From Bradyrhizobium sp. CCBAU 53338 (GTDB lineage: Bacteria > Pseudomonadota > Alphaproteobacteria > Rhizobiales > Xanthobacteraceae): 64,000 nt of DNA. Location: NCBI RefSeq assembly GCF_015291665.1, contig NZ_CP030049.1, positions 682,001 through 746,000 of the forward strand. The letters are read 5' to 3'. Below, one piece after another: positions 42,525-51,739 of the stretch; within the stretch, counting starts at the first letter, position 1, and each line of letters begins with the position of its first letter. The translations under genes were made by a program, and so were the position numbers. Under the pieces are notes generated by a model. It was given only the letters and a program-made list of their open reading frames with translations, made no database searches and was not told where the DNA came from.

Positions 42525-43756
42525 TGACTGAATACTACGCCCAAGTAGCCCTTGGCGAAGGCTTAACGCGAGTCGGTGAACTACGCTTCACGCAGACCGG
42601 GCCTCGTCAATTTTCGATCTTCACCTATGACCCGGCCTGGGCGAAGGATCCGCGTGCTTTCGCATTGCAGCCGAACATGCCCTTTGAGGGCGGGCCGTTT
42701 CATGCGTCGGCGCAGTCTGGCAATTCGCGCGAGGCGCTTGCTGGCGTCTTCTCCGATGCTGCGCCCGACAGCTGGGGGCGCAGACTGCTTGAACGTGCCT
42801 ATGGCAATGGCCTCTCTGAATTCGAATATCTCACACTGTCCGACGATACATGCCGGCAAGGTGCTCTGCGTTTCATCGATGAACATGGGAAGATCATTAC
42901 CGGTAAGGCCAACGAAGCGGTACCGCGTCTTCTTGATCTAGAGGCGATCACGGCGATTGCCCGCGCCTACGAACAAGGCAAGGAGATTTCCCCTGCGGAC
43001 ATGCAAGCTCTTGCCGGAGCCGGCGGCTCGGGCGGGGCTCGGCCCAAAGCCAACGTTCGTGACGGCGACGTTCTCTGGCTTGCCAAGTTCACTTCCGTCC
43101 ACGATCAGCACCCGATCGAACAGGTCGAGGTCGCGACGCTGAACCTTGCCAGGATGTGCGGCATCCGCATTCCAGAGGTCAGACTGGAACTCGCTGACAC
43201 GAAATTTCCGGTCGCGCTGGTCCAGCGTTTCGATCGACGCGGCCGCGCCCGCATTCCCTACATCTCCGCCCGAACGGCGCTCGGGAAGACAGGCTTAGAG
43301 CTCGGTTCGTACACGGAGATTGTCGATTTCATGCGGACGTCAGCTCCGGATCCGCAAGTCGATTTTGAGGAGCTCTATCGGCGGATGGTCTTCACTATCC
43401 TTGTTTCGAACAAGGATGATCATCTGAAGAACCATGGCTTCCTGTACGTCGGTTCGGGACGGTGGCGTCTGTCGCCGATGTTCGATGTGAACCCGGCGCC
43501 CGATCGCAACCCGCATCTCGAGACGGCGATCATGGAAGGTGGCACGCACGACCGATCAATCAAGCTCGCCCTCGAGGCCTGCGAGTTTTTCGAAATCACC
43601 GACGCCAACGCGCGAAAGATCATCCGAGATACAGCTCAACGCGTGTCCGATGGATGGCGGGAAACTTTCCGACGGGCAGGGGTCGGCCGTGCCCAATCGC
43701 GCGACTACGAAGCCGCCTTCGTCCATGATCAGAGCGACACAGCGCTTGGTCTATAA
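42524..43756 (+). CDS. hipA: HipA-like serine/threonine kinase toxin
   Basis: This 410-residue HipA-family kinase contains 'YYAQVALGEGLTRVGELRFTQTGPRQFSIFTYDPAWAKDP', 'GVFSDAAPDSWGRRLLER', the glycine-rich loop 'AGAGGSGGARPKANV', 'WLAKFTS' (ATP Lys), 'RFDRRGRARIPYISARTALG', catalytic 'VSNKDDHLKNHGFLY' and the DFG-like 'LSPMFDVNPAP'. All kinase motifs are intact, so the toxin is probably active. Family members phosphorylate aminoacyl-tRNA synthetases or other targets. It is flanked by remnants of other defence or toxin genes, and is the only complete system among them. Confidence 0.92.
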   Translation: MTEYYAQVALGEGLTRVGELRFTQTGPRQFSIFTYDPAWAKDPRAFALQPNMPFEGGPFHASAQSGNSREALAGVFSDAAPDSWGRRLLERAYGNGLSEFEYLTLSDDTCRQGALRFIDEHGKIITGKANEAVPRLLDLEAITAIARAYEQGKEISPADMQALAGAGGSGGARPKANVRDGDVLWLAKFTSVHDQHPIEQVEVATLNLARMCGIRIPEVRLELADTKFPVALVQRFDRRGRARIPYISARTALGKTGLELGSYTEIVDFMRTSAPDPQVDFEELYRRMVFTILVSNKDDHLKNHGFLYVGSGRWRLSPMFDVNPAPDRNPHLETAIMEGGTHDRSIKLALEACEFFEITDANARKIIRDTAQRVSDGWRETFRRAGVGRAQSRDYEAAFVHDQSDTALGL

Positions 43757-43773
43757 TTCATCATATATGAAAT
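43756..43773 (+). repeat. Second copy of the hipBA operator-like repeat, after hipA
   Basis: ATTCATCATATATGAAAT begins on the last base of the hipA stop codon and matches ATTCGTCATATATGGCAT at 42091 in 15 of 18 positions. Its inner part (TTCATCATATATGAA) is close to palindromic. A distal HipB site allowing looping, or a duplicated boundary of the hipBA cassette, are the two readings. Confidence 0.45.
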
Positions 43774-43814
43774 GTTATCTGCTTCAATATATCATATTTG
43801 ACTACTACGTAGTG

Positions 43815-45412
43815 ATGCGCCAGAGACTTGCGAAGGCGCGGCCGGGTTCCCTCTGCCCTATCCACTTAGGTACGATCGACGATTTGCCTCGTATCGGACG
43901 GGAGGCATTCCAAGATTTGTGCCTCGCCATCGTGGCGGAAGATTTGAAGTCCCCGATACAGAACTTTTTGGCCTCCCACGATGGCGGTCGGACGAGCATT
44001 TCCCGGCGCTTGGGAAGGAGGCGAGGCCGCCCCGCGCCGGAAAGTGCACGATCCAGATCAAGCATTTCGGAAATGCCGCCGCCCGTCTATCTCTGTCGCA
44101 CCTCACCAAGAAGCCGGGTGTCAAACGCCATCCGGAACTGAGGGGGCAGTTTTCCATGGCGCGCGACAGCCGGGCAATGCCAAGGAGCTCGCTGCCCAGG
44201 GGGCGCGCAGGCGATTACATCTTCATTACGAACGCCGGGGTTTCGGGAGCTGCCGAGGCAAGCATCTGCAGGCTTTCGAAAAGGCCGGTGTGCAGCGTTG
44301 TCGCGTGTTTGGAGGCGACTGGGTCGCGGCCCAGCTTCGGAGCCGCCCGTCCCCGAGGATGCTAATTCCGCGAATCTACAACCTCACGCATCTCCGACAA
44401 TTCATCGACGGCGGAGCCTATCTTCAGGCATGACATCTACTCGGCGCGATGGGCGACAAATCTGCGCTGCTTCGCGACCACGGACGCGCATAGACGGAGC
44501 GTGGAAGCGCTGCTGGATCACCGGTTCGTCTTGCTTCGCGGGATCCGGCTTCCGGCAAATCGATGATCGCGGCGATATCGTCTCTTGGCGCGCTGGATGA
44601 CCTTGCTATAGCCGAGCACGAGGAAGGCGACAGGTGGACCTTTCGTCATCCGACGATCGCGGATGCCTATTCGTCGCGGGAGGCCCCGACCTCGTCGAGA
44701 TATACCTGCCCGGAGCCAAATCCGAGCGACTGCTGGCGTACGTGTTTTGCGGACGTCGCAGCGATGTCGATGCGTCAGAACGCCATAGAGCGCAGAAGGT
44801 ACTATTGGACGTGCCGATCAATAGCGTCCTTCATTACTTCCTAGCCGAGCGCTGTGATGAAGATTTCTGCGCACTTTCGTCGAGGCGCGCCCAGAGATTT
44901 GGTAGTTCCCCTGCATATTCCGATGGCTGACGGCAATAACATCCGCTTGCTTGCCCGATTCAAACAAATCGTCCTTTGTCCGAAGAGGACATTGAAACCT
45001 GATGAGGGAGATACGGGAATACGCTGGAATGCTTCGACGAGTCGATTTTCCAGGATGGACGTGTGCGATCACTGTTGCCTTCTGACGAATTCGAACGGCT
45101 CTGCGCCGACGTGAAATGGGAATGGCTTGCCGACCTTGGTGCGTCGGTCGGTCGCACGCGAAGAAGTTACAGCTCGAGCGATCAGGCAGGAATGTATCGT
45201 GACTTTCGCGATTCTCTCGAGGCCGCCGCAAAGTATTTTTGGGACGATGACGCGTTGCAAGCGGCGTTGTCAACGGCTTTGCGCCGGATGGACGAGATGA
45301 TCTACGAGGATGAGGACCAGCGGCCTCCCCGCGGCGAAGCGAAACTTTCAAATCTTCGCCGAAGATCTCCGGAGCGTTGATCGAGATATTCAGTGATGTA
45401 GATGAAGAGTAG
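43815..45412 (+). pseudogene. Broken nSTAND-type NTPase with N-terminal nuclease-like domain (defence gene remnant)
   Basis: Pieces of one large protein can be followed through shifting plus frames. They are 'DDLPRIGREAFQDLCLAIVAEDLKSPIQNFLASHDGG' (from 43815); 'AGKCTIQIKHFGNAAARLSLSHLTKK' in the next frame; 'KAGVQRCRVFGGDWVAAQLRS' and 'MLIPRIYNLTHLRQFID' (about 44286-44415); 'CFATTDAHRRSVEALLDHRFVLLRG' (near 44460-44545); a Walker A-like 'KSMIAAISSLGALDD'; and, after an internal deletion, 'EEGDRWTFRHPTIADAYSS', 'PDLVEIYLPGAKSERLL', 'VLHYFLAERCDEDF', 'LLPSDEFERLCADVKWEWLADLG', 'LEAAAKYFWDDDALQAALSTALRRMDEMIYEDED' and 'ALIEIFSDVDEE' ending at 45412. N-terminal restriction-like fold plus STAND ATPase is known from antiphage systems. 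Many frameshifts make it dead. Exact family assignment is from pattern memory. Confidence 0.7.
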
Positions 45413-45672
45413 GGGCGCCATGATCTTGATCCAGCGCTTGCCCGGGGCAGTTCAGAAAATCGTGCCTGTCGTACCCGCGGCGCTGTTTCGCGGTGCGTTC
45501 GCCGTTTTCGTTGAAGTCCGACAGGCCCGGAGCTTGCGGGCTTCGCCTCGGTCACCTATCGCGAGCTCAGCAGCGATTGCCACAAATGCCGTTATGAAAT
45601 TTCTGAATCGTCGGCCCTGGTCGATTCACTTATTTAATTGGACGGTTGATTCGGGAATTGCGATTCTGGCGC
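45413..45672. other. Degraded sequence without recognisable gene
   Basis: One frame (about 45540-45625) reads 'GFASVTYRELSSDCHKCRYEISESSALVDS', which looks protein-derived with a C-x-x-C pair, but frames break on both sides. I cannot name a family. It lies between the NTPase relic and the WGR relic and is probably part of the same decay. Confidence 0.35.
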
Positions 45673-45905
45673 ATGTCCGAACTCACCGTGCAATAAGCCC
45701 GCAAAGTTCTACGTGCTGACGATCGAGCCGACGCTGTTTGGCGATACAGCATTGGTGCGCGAATGGGGCCGCCTCGGTGGGCACGGCCAACGGCGGCTCG
45801 ATCTGTTCGATGGGCACGTGCAGAGGCGCTTGAGTCCTGGTTCAAGCGCAAGACCCGTCGTGGTTACGTACAGCGGCACTTTCGCTTGGAGCCGGCTGCG
45901 ACGTG
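45673..45905 (+). pseudogene. WGR-domain protein remnant
   Basis: From ATG 45673 'MSELTVQ' runs into a stop; in the next frame 'KFYVLTIEPTLFGDTALVREWGRLGGHGQRRLDLFDGHVQ' is a textbook WGR domain (W-G-R in 'REWGRLG'); a further shift gives 'AEALESWFKRKTRRGYV', the usual end of these short (about 80-residue) proteins. Two frameshifts break it. Stand-alone WGR proteins bind nucleic acid and are common on rhizobial plasmids and islands. Confidence 0.75.
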
Positions 45906-46216
45906 CGGCAAGCGGTCTGATCTGGAGAAAATCTCCAATTAAAGTATGTCAAAGTAATCCGAAGGTATTTCGAATCTATTCCGAGAATTGCAGTATTCCA
46001 TAGTACAACAATAGCGTACCTTCGCCGTGATCGAGGCTCATCAGGAAGGCTTTCCGCTCTCTACGTCAAGCTACCTTATCCTGGTTTGAAGTCGGAACAT
46101 CGAGATGAAGTTGGAGCCCTTCTCAAGGTCCCGATAGCTCGAACACTGCGTCTTTGCGCCCGCGTTCAAGCGAATCGGTGGTGATGTTCGTCCGGACGGC
46201 CGCCACCTGAGCCAAC

Positions 46217-47197
46217 CTAATTCGATCCCGCCGCAGCAGCCGTGAAGCTGCGGTCGACGGCTTTGCTGACGTCGAGCGTCTTCGGCAGGATGCCGTAGCG
46301 GGTCGAGCGGTCGGAGGCTTCCTGCACCTCTTTCACCACGCCCTCGTCGATCACAATCGGGCTGGTGCGCTGCGCGGTGTAGGCCGAGATCAGCACGTCC
46401 TCCGGCAGCTTGGTCAGCTCGGCCGTGCTCCTGGCGTATTCCGCAATATGGTCCAGCGACCACAGCCGTGCCTTGTTCAGCCGTTGCACGAGGTCCTGAA
46501 CCGCGGCGCGCTTGGTGGCGATGGCATTGTCGGAGGCGACGATGAAGGTGATGGTCGGCGTCAGGCCGTCGCCGTCGGCGATGACGCGCGCCTTGTCCTT
46601 CAACGTCGCGAATGAGACATAGGGCTCCCACACCGCCCAGGCGTCGACTGACCCCGCCACCAGTGCCACCTTGGCATCGACAGGGCCGAGAGGCGCGAAG
46701 GTCGCCTCGTCCAGCTTGATCTGCGCCTTCTCCAGGGTTGCATCGATCAGGAACTGGCCCCAGCCGCCGCGCGTACCAGCGAGGCGCTTGCCCTTGAGGT
46801 CGGCGGCCGACTTGATCGGTGAATCCTGACGAACCAGGATCGCCTGCGTCTTGGCATCCGACCGCGTGCCGCCGATCGCCTTGATCGGCGCGCCCGCTGC
46901 ATAGACGGAGAGGAAAGACAGATCGCCCGTGTAGCCGACGTCGAGCGCGCCGGCGTTGAGCGCTTCCAGAATGGGAGCTGCCGCCGGGAATTCCGACCAT
47001 TCGATCTTGTAAGGCAGGTCCTTCGCATAACCCGAGATCTCGAGTAGCGAGCGTTTACCGCCTTTCTGGTCGCCGACGCGCAGCACGACTGTATCGGCCG
47101 CGAACGACGCGGCTGCCGTCGACAAGGTGACGACCGCGGCGAACAGAGAGGCCGCCAGGCGGTGCGTGATCGAATGGTCCGAAGAGTTGATGCTCAT
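46217..47197 (-). CDS. Aliphatic sulfonate ABC transporter substrate-binding protein (SsuA-like)
   Basis: This 326-residue periplasmic protein has a signal peptide 'HRLAASLFAAVVTLSTAAASFAADT'. Seen: 'VVLRVGDQKGGKRSLLEISGYAKDLPYKIEWSEFPAAAPILEALNAGALDVGYTGDL', the SsuA opening ('R+GYQK...L.E.SG.L...+.+.W.EF.AG.P+LEAL'); 'LKGKRLAGTRGGWGQFLIDATL' and 'VDAWAVWEPYV'. It is a paralogue of the binding protein at 52831. It is divergent from the rest of the cassette (47675-53769) and probably supplies the same permease and ATPase with another sulfonate. Confidence 0.9.
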   Translation of the reverse strand: MSINSSDHSITHRLAASLFAAVVTLSTAAASFAADTVVLRVGDQKGGKRSLLEISGYAKDLPYKIEWSEFPAAAPILEALNAGALDVGYTGDLSFLSVYAAGAPIKAIGGTRSDAKTQAILVRQDSPIKSAADLKGKRLAGTRGGWGQFLIDATLEKAQIKLDEATFAPLGPVDAKVALVAGSVDAWAVWEPYVSFATLKDKARVIADGDGLTPTITFIVASDNAIATKRAAVQDLVQRLNKARLWSLDHIAEYARSTAELTKLPEDVLISAYTAQRTSPIVIDEGVVKEVQEASDRSTRYGILPKTLDVSKAVDRSFTAAAAGSN

Positions 47198-47674
47198 GTG
47201 ATCTGTCTTGTTGCTTGCCTGTTACGACACGTGGGCGCGTGATGCGGCGAGACGATCAAGTCTATGACCGCGTGATACGCAGTCAATGAAATGGCCAACC
47301 GTATTGCGCGCGCGATGAGCAAGGACATTTCAATGAATGTGTGCTTTTCAGAAAAGCGGCGTGCGCATGCCTCAGACTGGGTGACAGTGATCCTCTCGCA
47401 GAGTCGTGAAGCTGCCTGGGAGCCGATGCGTCAGCGAAAATCGTTTCATCGTTGTTGCGTGTGCCGATGGAGAGAATGACTTCGCATCGCGCCAGATTCG
47501 AAATTCCATTTCATTGACGATGCGGTACCCGCGCCGCATGATTTGCACATCGCATCAACGTGGACGCAGGAAGCGACCCGCGAAAAATATTCTCTCTACG
47601 CAGCTCCCTCAGGAACATCCGCAACGCGAACAGTTGTGCCGATGGCGGAGCGTGCCAACTCAGGAGTGGGGCTG
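47198..47674. promoter_or_regulatory. Divergent intergenic region of the sulfonate cassette
   Basis: These 477 bases separate the two divergent binding-protein genes. No supported gene. It should carry promoters in both directions, probably sulfur-starvation controlled (CysB/Cbl-like LysR regulation is known for ssu genes elsewhere; no such regulator is in the cassette). The CAGGAG at 47661-47666 is the ribosome site for 47675. Confidence 0.4.
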
Positions 47675-48775
47675 ATGGGAAACGACATTAAGCGCAACGG
47701 ATCGAGCCTCGACCGGCGTCATTTGCTTCAGGCGGGACTGGCGGCGGCCTTTGCGGCCCCGTTCGGCGCCCTGGGCGCACAGGCGTTTGTGCCGCAGGCG
47801 CCCGCGCCTGGCATAGACTTCTCGGAATTCCCGCTATGCCGCACGGCCGCGGACGGTCCTGTGCTCACGGGAGCCCCGCGCAAGCTAAAGCTCTCGTGGA
47901 ATGCCGGCGCGGTGTGCCTTGCGCCGCTGCCTGTTGCGATCGAGCACGGCTTCTTCCAGAAGCAGAATCTCGATGTCGAGCTCGTCAACTATTCCGGTTC
48001 GACCGACCAGTTGCTCGAGGCCATCGCGACCGGAAAGAGCGATGCCGGTCTCGGCATGGCGCTGCGCTGGCTGAAACCGCTCGAGCAGGGCTTTGACGTC
48101 AAGATCGCCGCCGGCACCCATGGCGGCTGCATGCGCGTGCTGAGCCGCGCCGATTCCGGCGTGAACAAGCTTGCCGATCTCAAGGGCAAGATCGGTGCGG
48201 TCGGCGATCTCGCTGGTCCCGACAAGAACTTCTTCTCGATCCAGTTGGCAAAACTCGGCATTGATCCTAACAAGGACGTCGACTGGCGCGCCTATCCCGG
48301 CAATCTGCTCGATGTTGCGGTCCAGAAGGGCGAGGTGCAGGCTTTCCTGTCGTCCGACCCGCTTGCCTATCTCTGGCTCAAGGACACCCAGTACAGGGAG
48401 GTCGCCTCCAACCTCGATGGCGACTATCGCGACAAGAGCTGCTGCATCGTCGGCCTGCGCGGCTCGCTGGTTCGCGAAGAACCCCAGGTCGCGCGTGCGA
48501 TCACTCAGGCGCTGCTCGACGCCGCCATGTTCACCTCGCAGAATCCGGCCGTCGCGGCAAAGTCATTCCAGCCCTACGCACCGAAGGCCGCAACGCTCGC
48601 CGATATCGAGGGCATGGTGCGCTACCACACCCACCATCATCATCCGACCGGTGAGGTGCTCAAGCGCGAACTGAAGGCTTACGCCGACGATCTCAAGAGC
48701 GTGCAGGTCTTCAAGCAGAGCACCGATACGACCAAATTCGCGGAGCGCATCTATGTCGACGTATTCTCTGTCTGA
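47675..48775 (+). CDS. ABC transporter substrate-binding protein with Tat-type signal (sulfonate/nitrate type)
   Basis: This 366-residue protein starts at ATG 47675, eight bases after AGGAG; ATG 47642 is possible. The N terminus carries a twin-arginine signal: 'DRRHLLQAGLAAAFAAPFGALGAQA'. Seen: 'KLKLSWNAGAVCLAPLPVAIEHGFFQKQNLDVELVNYSGSTDQLLEAIATGKSDAGLGMALRWLKPLEQGFDVKI' and 'DLKGKIGAVGDLAGPDKNFFSIQLAKLGIDPNKDVDWRAYPG'. It is NrtA/SsuA-like but of a different subgroup from the other two binding proteins here. It overlaps the permease gene by 23 bases. A Tat signal suggests export already folded. Confidence 0.9.
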   Translation: MGNDIKRNGSSLDRRHLLQAGLAAAFAAPFGALGAQAFVPQAPAPGIDFSEFPLCRTAADGPVLTGAPRKLKLSWNAGAVCLAPLPVAIEHGFFQKQNLDVELVNYSGSTDQLLEAIATGKSDAGLGMALRWLKPLEQGFDVKIAAGTHGGCMRVLSRADSGVNKLADLKGKIGAVGDLAGPDKNFFSIQLAKLGIDPNKDVDWRAYPGNLLDVAVQKGEVQAFLSSDPLAYLWLKDTQYREVASNLDGDYRDKSCCIVGLRGSLVREEPQVARAITQALLDAAMFTSQNPAVAAKSFQPYAPKAATLADIEGMVRYHTHHHHPTGEVLKRELKAYADDLKSVQVFKQSTDTTKFAERIYVDVFSV

Positions 48776-49769
48776 CGGGCTCGCCTCCGGCGCGCCGCGG
48801 ACCACGACGGCGTTTGCCAGCTGGGTGCGCGAGTCCGGCGCCGGGGTTTTCGCCAGCATCGCGTGGATTGCCTTCGGCCTCTCCTGCCTGTGGTGGGAGG
48901 ATGTCGGCGACTGGTCGCGCACCCATTCGCTCGGCATCGCGGCGCTCGTCATTGCCGCGGTCGTGTTGTTCGGGACCGTCGGCGCCGACTATCTGGGCAC
49001 GGCGGGCAGGGCGCTGCGCCAGCGCGCGCCCTGGCTCATCGCGCTCGGCGCGTTCCTGACGCTGTGGGAGGTCGCGACCGCCAAGTTTGCCTGGCTGCCG
49101 CTGCCGTTCTTCCCGCCGCCGCAGGCGATCATCGAGGTCTATACCGACGATCTGCCGAAGCTGCTCGACAGCCTGTTCGCCTCGGTCAAGCTGCAGCTCG
49201 GCGGCTACATCATTGGCGCTGCGGTCGGCTTCCTGACGGGGGTGTCGATCGGCTGGTCGCGCGCGGTCGGCTATTGGGTGCACCCGGTGCTGCGCTTCAT
49301 CGGGCCGCTGCCGGCAACCGCCTGGCTGCCGATCGCGTTCTTCACCTTCCCCTCGAGCTGGAGCGCGTCGACCTTTCTGATCGCGCTCGCGACCGGTTTT
49401 CCCGTCACGGTGCTGACATGGTCGGGCGTCGCGAGTGTCAGCAGTGCTTATTACGATGTCGCGCGGACGCTCGGGGAAAAACCGTCCTTCCTGGTGCTGA
49501 AGGTCGCGATCCCTGCCGCGCTGCCGCACGTCTTCGTTGGGCTGTTCATGGGGCTCGGCGCCTCCTTTGCCGTGCTCGTCGTCGCCGAGATGATCGGCGT
49601 AAAGGCCGGTCTCGGCTGGTACCTGCAATGGGCGCAGGGCTGGGCTGCCTATGCCAACATGTATGCGGCGCTGATCGTGATGTCGCTGCTCTGCTCCGGC
49701 GCGATCACGCTGCTGTTTGCGATCCGCGACCGTCTGCTGGTCTGGCAGAAGGGGACCGTGAAATGGTAG
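48753..49769 (+). CDS. ABC transporter permease, sulfonate/nitrate type
   Basis: This 338-residue permease has an additional N-terminal membrane region ('GVFASIAWIAFGLSCLWWEDVGDW', 'LGIAALVIAAVVLFGTVGADYLG') before the standard permease core, making it longer than the usual 250-280. Core: 'LPFFPPPQAIIEVYTDDLPKLLDSLFASVKLQLGGYIIGAAVGFLTGVSIG' and the EAA loop 'YDVARTLGEKPSFLVLKVAIPAALPHVFVGLFMGLG'. It overlaps the binding-protein gene upstream and the ATPase gene (49763) downstream, so the three are coupled. Confidence 0.9.
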   Translation: MSTYSLSDGLASGAPRTTTAFASWVRESGAGVFASIAWIAFGLSCLWWEDVGDWSRTHSLGIAALVIAAVVLFGTVGADYLGTAGRALRQRAPWLIALGAFLTLWEVATAKFAWLPLPFFPPPQAIIEVYTDDLPKLLDSLFASVKLQLGGYIIGAAVGFLTGVSIGWSRAVGYWVHPVLRFIGPLPATAWLPIAFFTFPSSWSASTFLIALATGFPVTVLTWSGVASVSSAYYDVARTLGEKPSFLVLKVAIPAALPHVFVGLFMGLGASFAVLVVAEMIGVKAGLGWYLQWAQGWAAYANMYAALIVMSLLCSGAITLLFAIRDRLLVWQKGTVKW

Positions 49770-50545
49770 AGGCAATCGTGCATCCGGCCGCCGGTGCCGC
49801 GCTCGACATCGAGCAGGTCGGCCATGCCTTCGACATCGACGGCGCCGCGCTGCCGGTGCTGAGCGATGTCAGCATCGCCGTCGAGCCCGGCGAGTTCGTC
49901 GCGCTGCTGGGGCCTTCCGGCTGCGGCAAGTCGACCTTGCTGCGGCTGGTGGCAGGGCTCGACAAGCCCAAGGCGGGAAGTCTGCGCGAGGACGAAGTCC
50001 GCATCGTCAGGCCGCATCCGTCACGCGTCGTCGTGTTCCAGGATCCGACCCTGTTTCCCTGGCGGTCGGTCTGGGACAACGTCGCCCTGGGCCTCGAAGC
50101 CCAGGGCATTCTGAAGAGCCAGCGGCAGCGTGTCGATGATGCGCTCGATCTCGTCGGACTGTCGTCGTTCCGCAATGCCTATCCGCACCAGCTCTCCGGC
50201 GGCATGGCGCAGCGCGTGGCGCTGGCGCGGGCGCTGGTGAACGATCCCAAGATCCTGATTTTGGATGAGCCGCTCGGCAAGCTCGACTCGCTGACCCGCA
50301 TCACCATGCAGGCCGAGCTGGTCTCGTTGTGGCAGCGCAAGGGCTTTACCACGCTCCTCGTCACGCATGATGCCGAGGAGGCGCTGGTGCTCGCCAACCG
50401 CGTCATCGTCTTCAGCGAGCGTCCGGCGCGCGTGAAGGCCGACATCCGCGTCGACCGTCCCTATCCGCGCCATCGCGGCGATCCATATCTTGCGGACCTG
50501 CGCCGCCAGATTCTTGGCCTGCTGGGATTGGATGCAACATGGTGA
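49763..50545 (+). CDS. ABC transporter ATP-binding protein (SsuB-like)
   Basis: This 260-residue ATPase starts at ATG 49763, inside the permease stop region. A much longer open frame from 48863 lies antiphase over the permease gene and is rejected. Walker A 'GPSGCGKST', Q-loop 'VVFQDPTLFPWRSVWDNV', signature 'LSGGMAQRVALARAL', Walker B 'LILDEPLGKLDS', H-loop 'LLVTHDAEEALVLANRV'. 'PLGKLD' in place of 'PFGALD' is typical of sulfonate and nitrate ATPases. Its end overlaps the next gene by 7 bases. Confidence 0.93.
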   Translation: MVEAIVHPAAGAALDIEQVGHAFDIDGAALPVLSDVSIAVEPGEFVALLGPSGCGKSTLLRLVAGLDKPKAGSLREDEVRIVRPHPSRVVVFQDPTLFPWRSVWDNVALGLEAQGILKSQRQRVDDALDLVGLSSFRNAYPHQLSGGMAQRVALARALVNDPKILILDEPLGKLDSLTRITMQAELVSLWQRKGFTTLLVTHDAEEALVLANRVIVFSERPARVKADIRVDRPYPRHRGDPYLADLRRQILGLLGLDATW

Positions 50546-51711
50546 CTTCTATCGCTCAGGGACGGGTGGCGCATGGCGAACCCGACTATATCGCGCGCGC
50601 CGAGGCGCTTGCGCCGGGCTTTGCCGTGCGCGCAGCCGAGCACGACCGCGCCGCCAGCTTTCCCTTCCAGAACTTTCGCGAGCTCTCCGAAGCCGGCCTG
50701 CTGTCACTGACGGTGTCGGCGGCTCTCGGCGGGGCCGGCGCGGGCGCACGATATGCCGCGCGTGTGCTCGGCATCATCGGCAAGGCCGATCCGTCGACCG
50801 CGCTGGTGCTGTCGATGCACTACATCAATCATTTGGTGATGGCGCGCAGCCCGACCTGGCCGGCGCGGCTGTCGCGCAAGCTTGCGCGCGAAAGCGTCGA
50901 GGGCCTCGCGCTCATCAATGCGCTCCGGGTCGAGCCCGAACTCGGCTCGCCCGCGCGGGGCGGCCTGCCGGCGACAGTGGCCCGCCGCACCGAGACCGGC
51001 TGGCGGCTCTCTGGCCACAAGATCTACTCGACCGGCGCGCCGATCCTGAAATGGTATCTGGTATGGGCGCGGACCGACGAAGCCGAGCCGCGGGTGGGCC
51101 AGTTCCTGGTGCCGGCAGGCCTGCCGGGAACGCGGATCGTCGAGACCTGGGACCATCACGGCCTGCGCGCCAGCGGCAGCCATGACGTCATTTTCGACGA
51201 CGTCGTGATCCCGCTCGACGCCGAGGTCGATGTCCGCAAGCCCGCCGACTGGCGCGCCCCCGACGTCGCGCAGGCGACCGTCCACACCGTCTTCGTCGCC
51301 GCGATCTATGATGGTATTGCCCGTGCGGCGCGCGACTGGTTCGTCCAGTTCCTGAAGCAGCGCGTGCCCGCCAGCCTCGGCGCGCCGCTTGCCACGCTGC
51401 CGCGCGCGCAGGAAATCCTCGGTGCGATCGAGGCCAGGCTCGCGGTTAATGCTCGGCTGCTCGACACCTTCGCCCGCGACTTCGACGACGGCGTCGATCT
51501 CTCCAACGGCGAATCCAACGTCATCAAGCTGACGGTCACCAACAATGCGGTCGCCGCGGTCGAGGACGCGCTGTCGCTGACCGGCAATCACGGCCTATCC
51601 CGCAGCAATCCGCTGGAGCGGCATTATCGCGATGTCCTGTGCGGGCGCGTGCACACGCCGCAGGACGATGCCACGCGCACCGGCCTCGGCCGCGCCGCAT
51701 TGGGCCTCTAG
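50539..51711 (+). CDS. Acyl-CoA dehydrogenase-family flavoprotein (SfnB/DszC-like)
   Basis: This 390-residue protein has the acyl-CoA dehydrogenase fold: 'RAASFPFQNFRELSEAGLLSLTVSAALGGAGAGARYAARVLGIIGKADPSTALVLSMHYINH', 'RRTETGWRLSGHKIYSTGAPILKWYLVWARTD', 'DHHGLRASGSHDVIFDDVVIP' and C-terminal 'NHGLSRSNPLERHYRDVLCGRVHTPQDDA', the last being characteristic of the flavin-dependent monooxygenase/desulfurisation branch (SfnB, DszC). In sulfonate and sulfone gene clusters such proteins accompany SsuD-type monooxygenases. It overlaps the ATPase gene and precedes ssuD, fitting a role in organosulfur breakdown. Exact reaction unknown. Confidence 0.88.
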   Translation: MVTSIAQGRVAHGEPDYIARAEALAPGFAVRAAEHDRAASFPFQNFRELSEAGLLSLTVSAALGGAGAGARYAARVLGIIGKADPSTALVLSMHYINHLVMARSPTWPARLSRKLARESVEGLALINALRVEPELGSPARGGLPATVARRTETGWRLSGHKIYSTGAPILKWYLVWARTDEAEPRVGQFLVPAGLPGTRIVETWDHHGLRASGSHDVIFDDVVIPLDAEVDVRKPADWRAPDVAQATVHTVFVAAIYDGIARAARDWFVQFLKQRVPASLGAPLATLPRAQEILGAIEARLAVNARLLDTFARDFDDGVDLSNGESNVIKLTVTNNAVAAVEDALSLTGNHGLSRSNPLERHYRDVLCGRVHTPQDDATRTGLGRAALGL

Positions 51712-51739
51712 CCTTTCCGAAAACAACAGGGAGATTATC

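Noticed and set aside
48863..49762. Long N-terminal extension of the ATPase frame (560 residues if taken from 48863)
   Set aside because: The extension lies out of frame over the permease gene and is Arg-rich nonsense; homology begins at ATG 49763.
48711..49775. 354-residue minus-strand open frame across the sulfonate permease gene
   Set aside because: It is a mirror of a G/C-rich plus-strand gene; the translation is Arg/Gln/Glu-rich without any family motif, while the plus strand encodes a clear permease.
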